Shown here piece by piece: positions 1 through 8,246 of a DNA stretch of 64,000 nucleotides. The position numbers and the translations under genes are program-made. The stretch is from contig JARKOC010000469.1 in NCBI GenBank assembly GCA_029975915.1, forward strand, positions 124,001 through 188,000. Reading direction: 5' to 3'. A model generated the notes under the pieces. It had not been told where the DNA came from and ran no database searches. It worked only from the letters and a program-made list of their open reading frames with translations. This DNA is from Bryobacteraceae bacterium. Lineage in GTDB: Bacteria; Acidobacteriota; Terriglobia; Bryobacterales; Bryobacteraceae. Position 1 is the first letter of the stretch; each line of letters begins with the position of its first letter.

Positions 1-411
1 GGCGGTGAATTCAGGGGAGAACGGCTCCGGCCCCAGGCACTTGAAAAGAGTGGCCTCCTCGCAGTTGTTGTGGAAACTCACCCGCCCAAGCGCCCGCGGA
101 TCGTCCAGCACCATCGCCCGGCCGTCGTCGAACTCAAACCAGGCCCTCACAGTGTTTGGACGCATGCGCGCGTCGGCAATCACCGTCAGATTCCCCGTCA
201 TCTTCAGGTGAACTCTGAGGAATGCTCCGCCTTCCAACCGGACCAGGATGTGCTTGCCGCGGCGGTCCACCGTCTCAATCCGCCGCCCGATGGAGTGCTC
301 GGCCCGCTGCGCCGTCGTTGCGCGCCATTGCCAGCAGTTGACGATCCTGGCGCCCTCGACCTGCGGCCGGAGCCGCCTGACCACCGCCTCAACCTCCGGC
401 AATTCAGGCAT
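1..411 (-). CDS. fpg: Formamidopyrimidine-DNA glycosylase, N-terminal part (cut by window edge)
   Basis: Base-excision repair enzyme that removes oxidised purines such as 8-oxoguanine and FapyG and nicks the abasic site. Read on the minus strand, an ATG at 411 opens a frame of 137 codons that runs off the window. The protein begins MPELPEVE: Pro2 is the Schiff-base nucleophile and Glu3 the general acid in this family, and PELPE rather than PEGPE favours Fpg over Nei. Lys53 in RRGKH matches the beta-hairpin lysine, and HLKMTGNL follows at residues 68-75. The H2TH and zinc-finger parts lie outside the window. The start is 3 nt after the stop of the SAM hydrolase gene, so the two are probably cotranscribed. 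Confidence 0.9.
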   Translation of the reverse strand, partial: MPELPEVEAVVRRLRPQVEGARIVNCWQWRATTAQRAEHSIGRRIETVDRRGKHILVRLEGGAFLRVHLKMTGNLTVIADARMRPNTVRAWFEFDDGRAMVLDDPRALGRVSFHNNCEEATLFKCLGPEPFSPEFTA

Positions 412-414
412 CGC

Positions 415-1227
415 TCACAGGATCTCCACTTCAACCGGAGCGCCCAATGACATGCCCAGATTGCGTTCCGCGCTGCCGCCGTTCACCGCCAGCTCCACGC
501 CGCCGTGACTACCGATCAGCGCAATTGGCTCATCCGGCCGTCCCGCGCCATAATTCGGCGACAACCCGGCGATCTCCCTGAATCCGGCGCGAAAGATCGC
601 CGGTCTCACCTCCAGGTCCGGGATCGCGGAGGAACTCAGGTTCGTGATCAGATTGCCGAACCGGTCCACATGAACCACTTCGCCCACCCAGAAGCGCTTG
701 CCCGTCCTGGTGGGTCCGAACTCGCCGAGCCAGAGCGGATCGGAGACCAACGGTCCCGCGGAAGCAAATCTCGCTCCCGTTGCCAGTCGCGCAGCCGCGG
801 GAGCAAAGACATCGCGACCGTGGAACGTCGCGCTCACCTGTTTGAGCATCCAGGCCCGGTTGGTGATTGCCCGCGCTTTGGCGCCGGGCGCGCCGATTGC
901 GTCCGACAGCAGCCCGTTGTCTGGTCCGACGAAGTAGTGCCCTCCCGCCTGAACCGCAAGCGCCCTGCGCTCGCCGCCTACCCCCGGATCCACCACCGCC
1001 AGATGAACTGTGCCCTTTGGGAACCATCGCCAGCTTTGAGAAAGCACCCAGCGGCCCTGCTTGACTTGCTGCGGACTGATGCCGTGCGTCACATCGATTA
1101 CTTTCGCTGCTGGCGCGATGGACGCGATCACTCCTTTCATCACGCCCACGAAGTTGTCGGCGGTTCCAAAGTCGGTCAGCAGCGTGATTATTCCGCACCG
1201 GCCTTCGTTCGTCGGCTGTTTCGGCAT
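415..1227 (-). CDS. SAM hydroxide adenosyltransferase (DUF62 family)
   Basis: A 270-residue protein of the S-adenosyl-L-methionine hydrolase/halogenase-like family, whose non-halogenating members use water (hydroxide) to split SAM into adenosine and methionine. Family signatures are the N-terminal ITLLTDFGTADNFVG block, DVTHGI, VVDPGVGG, FVGPDNGLL, FHGRDVFAPAAA and DRFGNLITN. The length fits the family. The gene is divergent from the cysteine desulfurase gene, with 70 nt between the two starts, and is followed at once by fpg. No halogenase-specific insertion is evident, so plain hydrolysis is the best guess. Why bacteria hydrolyse SAM this way is not settled, and the neighbours do not resolve it. 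Confidence 0.88.
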   Translation of the reverse strand: MPKQPTNEGRCGIITLLTDFGTADNFVGVMKGVIASIAPAAKVIDVTHGISPQQVKQGRWVLSQSWRWFPKGTVHLAVVDPGVGGERRALAVQAGGHYFVGPDNGLLSDAIGAPGAKARAITNRAWMLKQVSATFHGRDVFAPAAARLATGARFASAGPLVSDPLWLGEFGPTRTGKRFWVGEVVHVDRFGNLITNLSSSAIPDLEVRPAIFRAGFREIAGLSPNYGAGRPDEPIALIGSHGGVELAVNGGSAERNLGMSLGAPVEVEIL

Positions 1228-1297
1228 GGCTTGTTACCATGATAGTGACACTTGGCCGGAGATCTCGTCCCGGCCTGCGATTTCGTCTCCTGACGCC

Positions 1298-2446
1298 ATG
1301 CGCTGCTATTTCGACCACAACGCCTCGACCCCGCCGTCGCCGGAAGCGCTCGATGCTTTCACGCAGGCTTCGCTCACCGCCATCGGCAATCCTACGTCTA
1401 TCCATGCCGACGGCCAGGCCGCGCGGCGCATCGTCGAGCAAGCTCGCGAAGATGTCGCCCTGCTGCTCGGCTGCCAGCCCAAGGAGGTCGTCTTCACTAG
1501 TGGCGGAACCGAGTCAGATAACCTCGCCATCTTCGGGGTCGAGACGAAACACGTCATCATCTCCGCCATCGAACACCCGGCGGTGCTCGAGCCGGCGGCC
1601 GAACTCGAACGGCGCGGCGTGAGGGTCACGCGCATTGGGGTGAACTCACAGGGCGTTGTCGATCCCGGCAGCATTCGTGATGCGCTGACGCCCGAGACAG
1701 GGCTGGTTTCGATCATGCATGCCAACAACGAAACCGGCGCCGTCCAACCCCTGGCCACGATTGCCGCAATCGCGCGGCAGTCCGGCGCGTTGCTGCACTC
1801 CGACGGCGTCCAGGCCGCCGGCAAAGTCCCGCTCAACATGGCTGAACTGGGGGCCGACCTCTATTCGATCACCGGTCACAAATTCGGCGCACTGAAGGGC
1901 GCCGGCGCGCTGTTTGTCCGTGAGGGCGTCAAGCTGCGCCCCTCTCAGTTCGGCGGACGCCACGAGCGAGAGCGCCGTCCAGGCACGGAAAACGTCGCCG
2001 GCATCGCCGCTCTTGGCGCCGCCGCCCGGTGGCTTGCTGAACATGGTGAAGCCGAGAGGCAGCGTCTCGCAGGGCTGCGTGACCGGCTCGAACAGTCCAT
2101 CCTCGCCCGCATCGCTGGTGCAAAGGTGAACTCGGCTGGCGCCTCGCGCACACCCAACACGTCGAACATCGCCTTTGACGGCGTGGACGGCGAAGCGTTG
2201 CTCATCTCCCTGGACCTGGCCGGCTTTTCTGTGGCCACCGGCGCCGCCTGCTCGTCCGGGGCGGTCAACCCGTCCCATGTATTAACGGCGATGGGCCTGT
2301 CGCGCGACCAGGCGAAGTCCTGCCTCAGGCTGTCGTTAGGCCGAGGAAACACCGCAGAGCAGGTTGACAGTCTCGTCGATGCGCTCGGCGCCGCCGTCGC
2401 CAGACTCCGTTCTCTAGCCCCTTCTCACGGTGCGCCAAAACGATGA
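1298..2446 (+). CDS. Cysteine desulfurase (NifS/IscS family)
   Basis: PLP enzyme that takes sulfur from cysteine as a protein persulfide. The chosen ATG at 1298 gives 382 residues starting [10 protein letters not shown], the usual family N-terminus. The open frame extends upstream to 1061, but that extension overlaps the divergent neighbour and is not family-like. Visible motifs are [11 protein letters not shown] (around 141-151), the PLP lysine in TGHK (Lys195) and the catalytic cysteine in ATGAACSSG (Cys318). The stop overlaps the mnmA start in an ATGA. Such translational coupling suggests that this desulfurase feeds MnmA for 2-thiouridine synthesis in tRNA; this is inference from context, because no iscU, iscA or hscBA is present here. 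Confidence 0.92.
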   Translation: MRCYFDHNASTPPSPEALDAFTQASLTAIGNPTSIHADGQAARRIVEQAREDVALLLGCQPKEVVFTSGGTESDNLAIFGVETKHVIISAIEHPAVLEPAAELERRGVRVTRIGVNSQGVVDPGSIRDALTPETGLVSIMHANNETGAVQPLATIAAIARQSGALLHSDGVQAAGKVPLNMAELGADLYSITGHKFGALKGAGALFVREGVKLRPSQFGGRHERERRPGTENVAGIAALGAAARWLAEHGEAERQRLAGLRDRLEQSILARIAGAKVNSAGASRTPNTSNIAFDGVDGEALLISLDLAGFSVATGAACSSGAVNPSHVLTAMGLSRDQAKSCLRLSLGRGNTAEQVDSLVDALGAAVARLRSLAPSHGAPKR

Positions 2447-3552
2447 AGGACTCAGACCTCATCGCCGTCGCTATGTCCGGTGGAGTTGACTCTTCCACCG
2501 TTGCCGCCATGCTCAAGGCCGAAGGGCGCAACGTCGTTGGCCTCACCATGCAGCTTTGGGATCAGCGCCGGCTTCCCGCCATCCTGCCCGACACTCCAAC
2601 GGGCCGCTGCTGCTCGCTTGACGACGTCTACGACGCCCGCGCCGTCGCCGCCCGTATCGGCATCCCGCACTACGTCTTGAACTTCGAGAAGCGCTTCGAA
2701 AACGATGTCGTAAAACCCTTCATCGACGACTATCTCGCCGGCCGTACCCCCATCCCTTGCACCCTTTGTAACGACCACATCAAGTTCGGCCAGTTTATCG
2801 AAACCGCCGCCGGCATCGGAGCCGGCAGGATCGCCACCGGGCACTACGCCCGCCTGGATTTCGACTCCGTCAACCAGCGTTACCGTCTAAGGCGCGGCTT
2901 GGATCAGGCGAAGGACCAGACCTACTTCCTTTTCGGCCTGACCCAGGATCAGCTCGCCAAAACATCATTCCCCCTCGGAGGCATGGTCAAGTCCGAAGTG
3001 CGCGCCCTCGCCGGTCGCCTTGGTGTGCCCACCGCTTCGAAAAGCGATAGCCAGGAGATCTGCTTCGTGCCCAACGGCGACTACGCCGCTTTTATCGAGG
3101 CTTGGTTCCGTGAACAGGGAATCGAACCCCAGGAGGCCTCGGGGGAGATTGTGGACACTTCAGGCAAGCGGATCGGCGTACATTCGGGCGTACACCGTTT
3201 TACCATCGGCCAGCGCAAGGGACTCGGCATCGCCCACCCGGAGCCGCTCTACGTCATCGCCACCGAACCCGCCGCGCGCCGCGTTGTCGCAGGATCGAAG
3301 GACGAGTTGATGGGAGATTCGCTCACAGCCGCGCGCGTCAACTGGGTCTCGATCTGTCCCATCGCCGGACACCGCCGCGCCGAGGTGAAGATCCGGTACA
3401 AGCACATTGCCGCGCCGGCCACGATCATTCCTGGGCCGGATCCGTCGCGCGTCACCGTGAAATTTGACGAACAGCAGCGCGCAATCACGCCGGGCCAGGC
3501 GGCCGTCTTCTATGACGGCGACACGGTGCTCGGCGGCGGCTGGATCGAATAG
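2443..3552 (+). CDS. mnmA: tRNA-specific 2-thiouridylase MnmA
   Basis: Thiolates U34 of the wobble position in Lys, Glu and Gln tRNAs, using ATP and a persulfide sulfur donor. The 369-residue product has the PP-loop SGGVDSS at 12-18, a [10 protein letters not shown] segment whose Cys109 matches the catalytic nucleophile, and [12 protein letters not shown] carrying the second conserved cysteine (Cys207). The C-terminal beta domain ends with [10 protein letters not shown] and LGGGWIE, as is standard. It starts inside the stop of the cysteine desulfurase gene (ATGA), giving a two-gene sulfur-transfer unit. Confidence 0.97.
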   Translation: MKDSDLIAVAMSGGVDSSTVAAMLKAEGRNVVGLTMQLWDQRRLPAILPDTPTGRCCSLDDVYDARAVAARIGIPHYVLNFEKRFENDVVKPFIDDYLAGRTPIPCTLCNDHIKFGQFIETAAGIGAGRIATGHYARLDFDSVNQRYRLRRGLDQAKDQTYFLFGLTQDQLAKTSFPLGGMVKSEVRALAGRLGVPTASKSDSQEICFVPNGDYAAFIEAWFREQGIEPQEASGEIVDTSGKRIGVHSGVHRFTIGQRKGLGIAHPEPLYVIATEPAARRVVAGSKDELMGDSLTAARVNWVSICPIAGHRRAEVKIRYKHIAAPATIIPGPDPSRVTVKFDEQQRAITPGQAAVFYDGDTVLGGGWIE

Positions 3553-3556
3553 ACGG

Positions 3557-3562
3557 GTAGAA
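3557..3562 (+). promoter_or_regulatory. -10-like hexamer TAGAAT before the acyltransferase gene
   Basis: TAGAAT lies just after the mnmA stop and 11 nt before the GTG start of the acyltransferase gene. If it is used, the leader would be only a few bases long. No convincing -35 is visible because that position falls inside mnmA. Confidence 0.35.
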
Positions 3563-3573
3563 TAGCGGTTCGG

Positions 3574-4473
3574 GTGCCACGCTCGGTTTTCAGGAACCGC
3601 ATCGAATACGCCGCCGTGAAGACGGCGCTGGGTGTGTTGCGCCGGCTGCCACGGCGGACGTCGGAAACCGCCGCCTATGGGATGCTGCGGCTGGTCGATT
3701 TGGCGGTGCCAAAGCTCCGCCGCGTGGCAATGCGCAACTTCGAACTCGTCCTGCCGGAACTGCCTGCCGCCGAACGCCCGGCCCGAGTCAACGCCTGCTT
3801 CCGGTCACTGGCGCGGGTTTTCGCCGCCGTCGCCAAGTTCCCCGACATCAACCGTTCCAACGTCCACAAATGGATCCGCTACGAGGGCTACGAGCATTTT
3901 GAAGCGGCCCTCAAGCGCGGCAAGGGCGTCCTGTTCGCCACCGGCCACCTGGGCAACTGGGAACTGTCAGCCTATGCGCACGCTTTGATGAGCCAGCCGA
4001 TGTCATTCGTCGTCCGGCCGCTCGACAATCCTTTGCTCGACGCCCTGGCCACGCGCCTCCGCCAGTCCTCAGGGAATACTGTCATCGGCCGTAGAGACCT
4101 GATCCGGCCCATCTTGCGCGCCCTGCAAGCCAACGGCGCGGTAGGCATTCTAGCCGATCAAAACGTCGCCGCGAGCGAAGGCGTCTTCGTCGACTTCTTC
4201 GGCAGGAAAGCCTGCGTGGATGCCGGTCTCGCCCGGCTGGCCGCCCGCACCGGCGCCGCCGTCATCCCTGGTTTCGCCCTTTGGTCTGACGCCGAAGGAC
4301 GCTACATCCTCAAGTTCTATCCGGCTCTACCCATCATTGGCGACGAGGCCGTGGATACCCAGACCGTTCAGTCCGCGCTCGAACAGGCCATCCGCGAGTA
4401 CCCCGATCAATGGCTTTGGATCCATCGCCGCTGGAAAACCCGGCCGCCGGGCGAGGAGCCGCTCTACGGGTGA
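3574..4473 (+). CDS. LpxL/HtrB-family lysophospholipid (lipid A) acyltransferase
   Basis: A 299-residue member of the lipid A biosynthesis acyltransferase family, inner-membrane enzymes that place a secondary acyl chain on Kdo2-lipid IVA or related lipids. The HX4E catalytic motif is HLGNWE at residues 125-130, preceded by GKGVLFATG and followed by the family-typical VVRPLDNP and ADQN segments; it ends near QWLWIHRRWKTRP. The start is GTG at 3574, 21 nt after mnmA. The last 10 bases overlap the convergent fliM stop. The exact acyl acceptor cannot be read from sequence. Confidence 0.87.
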   Translation: MPRSVFRNRIEYAAVKTALGVLRRLPRRTSETAAYGMLRLVDLAVPKLRRVAMRNFELVLPELPAAERPARVNACFRSLARVFAAVAKFPDINRSNVHKWIRYEGYEHFEAALKRGKGVLFATGHLGNWELSAYAHALMSQPMSFVVRPLDNPLLDALATRLRQSSGNTVIGRRDLIRPILRALQANGAVGILADQNVAASEGVFVDFFGRKACVDAGLARLAARTGAAVIPGFALWSDAEGRYILKFYPALPIIGDEAVDTQTVQSALEQAIREYPDQWLWIHRRWKTRPPGEEPLYG

Positions 4474-5441
4474 CGCGGCTCCTCGAAGCAGATCTCCTCG
4501 ATTCTGAAGCCCTTCTTCTGCCCAACTGGGGTGAGCTGGCCCAGGTATTTGTGGTTGCCGTTCACCATGAGTTCAACCGGTTTGCCAACCAAGTGGTCAA
4601 ACCACAACACATCGCCCAATTTCAGCGACAGCATCTCTTCGACGGTCATGCTGGGACCGTTCAGCCGCGCGTCCATTTTGACGATCCCTGGCTGGAGCAG
4701 CGACCACATCCGCGCACGCTCCTCCTCATTCGACTCCGACTTGCGCACCGACCACTGCTGGTCGAACTTCTGGCGCAGCATCTTGATGATGATGGAGGGA
4801 ATCCCCAGGTTCATCATCCCTGAAACCTCGCCCAGGCGGATTTCGATGCTCACCGCCACCACGGCTTCGTTTGGCGCCAGCACCTGCAAAAGTTGCGGTT
4901 CAGTCTCGTGAGCGTCGATTGAAAAGTTGATCTGCGTGATCGGCGACCACGCCTCCTGAAGGTCGTGCAGTATAATCCGGAACACGCCGTCAAGAATACT
5001 CTGCTCGATCTCGGTGATCTCCCGCTCCACCTTGTAGACGCTCTTGCCCGACCCGCCCAGCAGCATCTCCAGGACCGGGAAGACCATGCTCGGGTTCATC
5101 TCCAGGATGGCATTGCCGTCGAACGGCTTCATGTTGAGGCTGACGATGCAGGTCGGCGCCGGCAGACACTGAGAGAACTCCAGGAAAGACAACTGTTCCA
5201 CCGAAACCAGATTGACGATCACATAGGCGCGCAGGTAGGCCGACAGGCTCGACCCCAGGCTCCGTGCGAAGTTGTCGTGCAGCAGGTGGATCGCGCGCAG
5301 CTGGTCTTTGGCGATCCGGTCCGGACGGCGGAAATCGTAGGGCTGCGCCCGCTGCGCCGGATCGTCGGTATGTTGCGGACCTTGCGCTTTGCGAAAGACT
5401 GAGTCGATCTCGTCCTGGGTCAGTACTCGGTCGGTAGCCAT
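4464..5441 (-). CDS. fliM: Flagellar motor switch protein FliM
   Basis: Component of the C-ring that binds CheY-P and controls rotation direction. The 325-residue protein starts MATDRVLTQDEIDSVF, matching the N-terminal CheY-binding motif (LSQ-EIDALL type). It continues with YDFRRPDR, a CheC-like middle domain containing LLGGSGK, and a C-terminal SpoA domain with LKLGDVL and PVELMVNG. It appears complete. No other flagellar or chemotaxis gene lies in the window; the flanks are an acyltransferase and MtaB. The SpoA domain is shared with FliN and type III secretion proteins, but the N-terminal motif and length point to FliM. Confidence 0.93.
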   Translation of the reverse strand: MATDRVLTQDEIDSVFRKAQGPQHTDDPAQRAQPYDFRRPDRIAKDQLRAIHLLHDNFARSLGSSLSAYLRAYVIVNLVSVEQLSFLEFSQCLPAPTCIVSLNMKPFDGNAILEMNPSMVFPVLEMLLGGSGKSVYKVEREITEIEQSILDGVFRIILHDLQEAWSPITQINFSIDAHETEPQLLQVLAPNEAVVAVSIEIRLGEVSGMMNLGIPSIIIKMLRQKFDQQWSVRKSESNEEERARMWSLLQPGIVKMDARLNGPSMTVEEMLSLKLGDVLWFDHLVGKPVELMVNGNHKYLGQLTPVGQKKGFRIEEICFEEPRHP

Positions 5442-5540
5442 GCTGATCTTTCCATCGTCGGTTCACGCCGGAACCGATATCAAATCCTTTACTTACAACC
5501 TCCTACACCCAGTGGAGTATGCCTCTAGACGACGGCTCGC

Positions 5541-5546
5541 TACAAT
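5541..5546 (+). promoter_or_regulatory. -10 box TACAAT directly before the mtaB start
   Basis: TACAAT is followed after 5 nt by GTG at 5552. A transcript starting at the usual distance would begin at or next to the start codon, giving a leaderless or nearly leaderless mRNA. The box lies inside the frame if the more upstream ATG (5519) were used, which argues against that start. Confidence 0.45.
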
Positions 5547-5551
5547 GGAAC

Positions 5552-6853
5552 GTGGGTCACCTTTTGAAGAGAGTCTTCATTCGGAATTTTGGCTGCCGCG
5601 CGACGCAGGCCGACGGCGCCGCCATCGAAGGGCTTCTCGACGGCCATGCGCTGGCTGTCTCCTCGGCCGCCGACGCAGATATTGTCATCCTAAATACCTG
5701 CACGGTGACCACCGAAGCCGACGCCGACGTCCGCAAATCCATTCACCGCGTGCGCCGCGAGAATCCCCAGGCCCGGATCATGGTGACGGGCTGCTACGCC
5801 CAGCGCGCCCCGGAAGAACTCGGCCGCATGGAAGGCGTCACTTGGGTGGTTGGCAACTCCCACAAAACAAAGATCTCGGAAATCGTTGAAGGTCATTGCC
5901 ACGGCCAAATCCACGTGTCCGAGATTCTACAAACGTCAGAATTTCTATCCTCGCCTGTTTCGGACGCCTTTGGTGACCGGACGCGGCCCAACTTGAAGAT
6001 TCAGGATGGCTGTTCCAACGTTTGTTCGTTCTGCATCATTCCTTCGGTCCGCGGTCCCAGCCGTTCGATGCCGGTCGAGCGTGTACTCGAACAGGTCCGA
6101 ACCCTGGCTGAAAACTATCGCGAAGTCGTTCTCACCGGCATCAACCTGGGCCGGTGGGGCCGGGAGCCTGGTTTCCAGGCTGCCAAACGAATGCGGCTGG
6201 CCGATCTGCTCCGGATGATTCTCGACCAAACGAACTCGACCCGATTCCGGCTCAGCTCAATCGAACCCATGGACCTTTCGGACGATCTGTTGGATCTGAT
6301 GGCGTCGGAGACGCGCATCGCCGCGCACGTTCATGCACCGCTGCAATCGGGCTCGGACACAGTTCTCAAGAGGATGAAACGGCGCTACCGGACGCGCCAT
6401 TACGAGGATCGTATTCTCCGTTCGTTTGCCCTCATGCCCGAGGCCGCCTACGGAGCCGACGTCATGACCGGCTTCCCCGGGGAAACCGAAGCGGAATTCC
6501 AGCAAACCGTTGATTTCATTGAACGGATGCCGTTCACCTATCTCCACGTCTTCACGTATAGCGAGCGCCCGGGCACCCCGGCGGCAACCTTGCCCCAAGT
6601 TCGTTTGGCCGAGCGCAAGCGCCGCACCCACATCCTGCGCCAAGTTGCTGAACTCAAAAATCTTGTCTACCGCCAGCGGCAAATCGGCCGCACACTTGCC
6701 GCCGTCACCCTGGACAATGGCCTGGCCTTGACCAGCAACTACTTACAGGTTCGTTTGGCGAAGCCCCGTCCGGCCAATCAGTTCGCCGACCTTCAGATCG
6801 GCGGCCTGGACCCGGCCGGACTCGCCGAACGAAGTGAATTCCCCATCTTTTGA
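5552..6853 (+). CDS. mtaB: tRNA t6A37 methylthiotransferase MtaB (MiaB-like)
   Basis: Radical-SAM enzyme that adds a methylthio group to N6-threonylcarbamoyl-A37 of ANN-decoding tRNAs. The N-terminal UPF0004 domain holds three cluster cysteines (NFGC, NTCTV, TGCYAQ). The radical-SAM motif is DGCSNVCSFC (CX3CX2C), followed by TGINLGRWG and GADVMTGFPGETE; a short TRAM-like tail closes the protein. I chose GTG 5552 (433 residues) because a TACAAT box sits just before it; ATG 5519 would add 11 residues that do not look conserved. MtaB fits better than MiaB because of the GINLG and HVFTYSERPGTPA segments. With mnmA nearby, this end of the window is enriched in tRNA modification genes. Confidence 0.88.
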   Translation: MGHLLKRVFIRNFGCRATQADGAAIEGLLDGHALAVSSAADADIVILNTCTVTTEADADVRKSIHRVRRENPQARIMVTGCYAQRAPEELGRMEGVTWVVGNSHKTKISEIVEGHCHGQIHVSEILQTSEFLSSPVSDAFGDRTRPNLKIQDGCSNVCSFCIIPSVRGPSRSMPVERVLEQVRTLAENYREVVLTGINLGRWGREPGFQAAKRMRLADLLRMILDQTNSTRFRLSSIEPMDLSDDLLDLMASETRIAAHVHAPLQSGSDTVLKRMKRRYRTRHYEDRILRSFALMPEAAYGADVMTGFPGETEAEFQQTVDFIERMPFTYLHVFTYSERPGTPAATLPQVRLAERKRRTHILRQVAELKNLVYRQRQIGRTLAAVTLDNGLALTSNYLQVRLAKPRPANQFADLQIGGLDPAGLAERSEFPIF

Positions 6854-6865
6854 CGGGCCACCACG

Positions 6866-8230
6866 CTATTTGCCGTTCTTCATCTTGCTGGCGATGAGGA
6901 AGGCAATCTCGATGGACTGCTCGTAGTTCAGCCTTGGATCGACTTCGCTCTCATAGGCCTGGCCCAGGTCGTCTTCCGCCAGTCCGCGGGCGCCGCCGGT
7001 GCATTCGGTGACGTTTTCGCCGGTGAGTTCGATGTGGACGCCGCCCAACTGCGATCCTAATCCGGCATGGATCTCAAACGACCGTTCGAGTTCGCTCCGG
7101 ATCTCATCGAAGTTCCGGGTCTTCAGCCCACCGGAGGTGGTCCGGGTGTTGCCGTGCATTGGATCGCAGATCCAGAGCAGGTTGTGGCCGGCGCGCCGCG
7201 CGGTGTTGATGAGTCTAGGCAAGTGCTGCTCCAGGTTCTTGATGCCGCAACGGTGAATCAGCGAGAGCCGGCCGGGCAGGTTGTGCGGATCGAGCCGTTC
7301 GATCAACTCGAGCAATTGGTCGTTGGTGGTCTGGGGACCCACCTTCACGCCGATCGGGTTCTGAATCCCTCGCAGATACTCGACATGGGCTCCCAGGGGT
7401 TGCGAGGTACGGATGCCGAGCCAGGGGAAATGGGTAGACAGGTTGAAATAGCCGGGGCGATGAGGGACACGGCGGGTCTGGGCGGATTCATAGCCCAAAT
7501 GCAGCGCCTCGTGCGCCGTAAAGAAATCAATGCGGTCGGTGTCGCCGGCGCGGACGCCCAAGATATTCTCCATGAACTGAAGCGCCTCAATGATTTGCGA
7601 CGCCGTCCGGTGGTATTCCTCGGCTTGTGGGGAGTGTTTCACCCATTCCAGGTCGAAGTACTCGGGATGGTGCAAATCGGCGAATCCGCCCTTGACCAGC
7701 GCCCGGACGAAGTTCAACGTCAGCCCGGCGCGTTCATAGCCGCGGAGCAGGCGCTGCGGGTCCGGGATGCGTGATGCTTCGGTGAACTCCGGGGCGTTGA
7801 TCAGATCGCCACGGTAGGAAGGCAGAGTCACGCCGCCGCGCGTCTCAAGATCTTCGCTGCGGGGCTTTGCATATTGGCCTCCAAAGCGCCCGATTCTGAC
7901 CACCGGTTTGCGCGCGCCGGTGACCAGCACGAGGCTCATTTGGAGAAGGACTTTCAGTTTCCGGGTGATGCGGTCTGGCGTACAGTCGGCGAATCGTTCA
8001 GCGCAGTCGCCGCCTTGCAGAACGAACTTTCGCCCAGCGGCGGCATCGGCCAACTGATCGCGCAACGACACGATCTCCCAACTGGTCACCAAGGGGGGCA
8101 GCAGCCTCAGTTCGTCCAGGGCGGCTTGGAGCGAATCAGGATCAGGATAGGCCGGCTGCTGAAGGGCCGGACAAGCGCGCCATGACTCCGGCGTCCACCC
8201 GTGCGCCAATGATGGCTCTTCCAGGCTCAT
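6866..8230 (-). CDS. Class II 3-deoxy-7-phosphoheptulonate (DAHP) synthase
   Basis: First step of the shikimate pathway: condenses phosphoenolpyruvate and erythrose-4-phosphate to DAHP. The 454-residue protein is the plant/mycobacterial class II type, recognised from HGWTPESWR, FVLQGGDCAERF, VVRIGRFGGQYAKPRSE, ICDPMHGNTRTT and LTGENVTECTGGA. It is complete. The stop lies 12 nt from the convergent mtaB stop. The start is only 16 nt from the divergent patatin gene, so each promoter must overlap the other gene's 5' end. No other aromatic biosynthesis gene is nearby. Confidence 0.95.
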   Translation of the reverse strand: MSLEEPSLAHGWTPESWRACPALQQPAYPDPDSLQAALDELRLLPPLVTSWEIVSLRDQLADAAAGRKFVLQGGDCAERFADCTPDRITRKLKVLLQMSLVLVTGARKPVVRIGRFGGQYAKPRSEDLETRGGVTLPSYRGDLINAPEFTEASRIPDPQRLLRGYERAGLTLNFVRALVKGGFADLHHPEYFDLEWVKHSPQAEEYHRTASQIIEALQFMENILGVRAGDTDRIDFFTAHEALHLGYESAQTRRVPHRPGYFNLSTHFPWLGIRTSQPLGAHVEYLRGIQNPIGVKVGPQTTNDQLLELIERLDPHNLPGRLSLIHRCGIKNLEQHLPRLINTARRAGHNLLWICDPMHGNTRTTSGGLKTRNFDEIRSELERSFEIHAGLGSQLGGVHIELTGENVTECTGGARGLAEDDLGQAYESEVDPRLNYEQSIEIAFLIASKMKNGK

Positions 8231-8246
8231 AAGGGATCAGGTTAGC

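Noticed and set aside
1061..1297. Upstream extension of the cysteine desulfurase
   Set aside because: It overlaps the 5' part of the divergent SAM hydrolase gene; the family N-terminus begins at ATG 1298.
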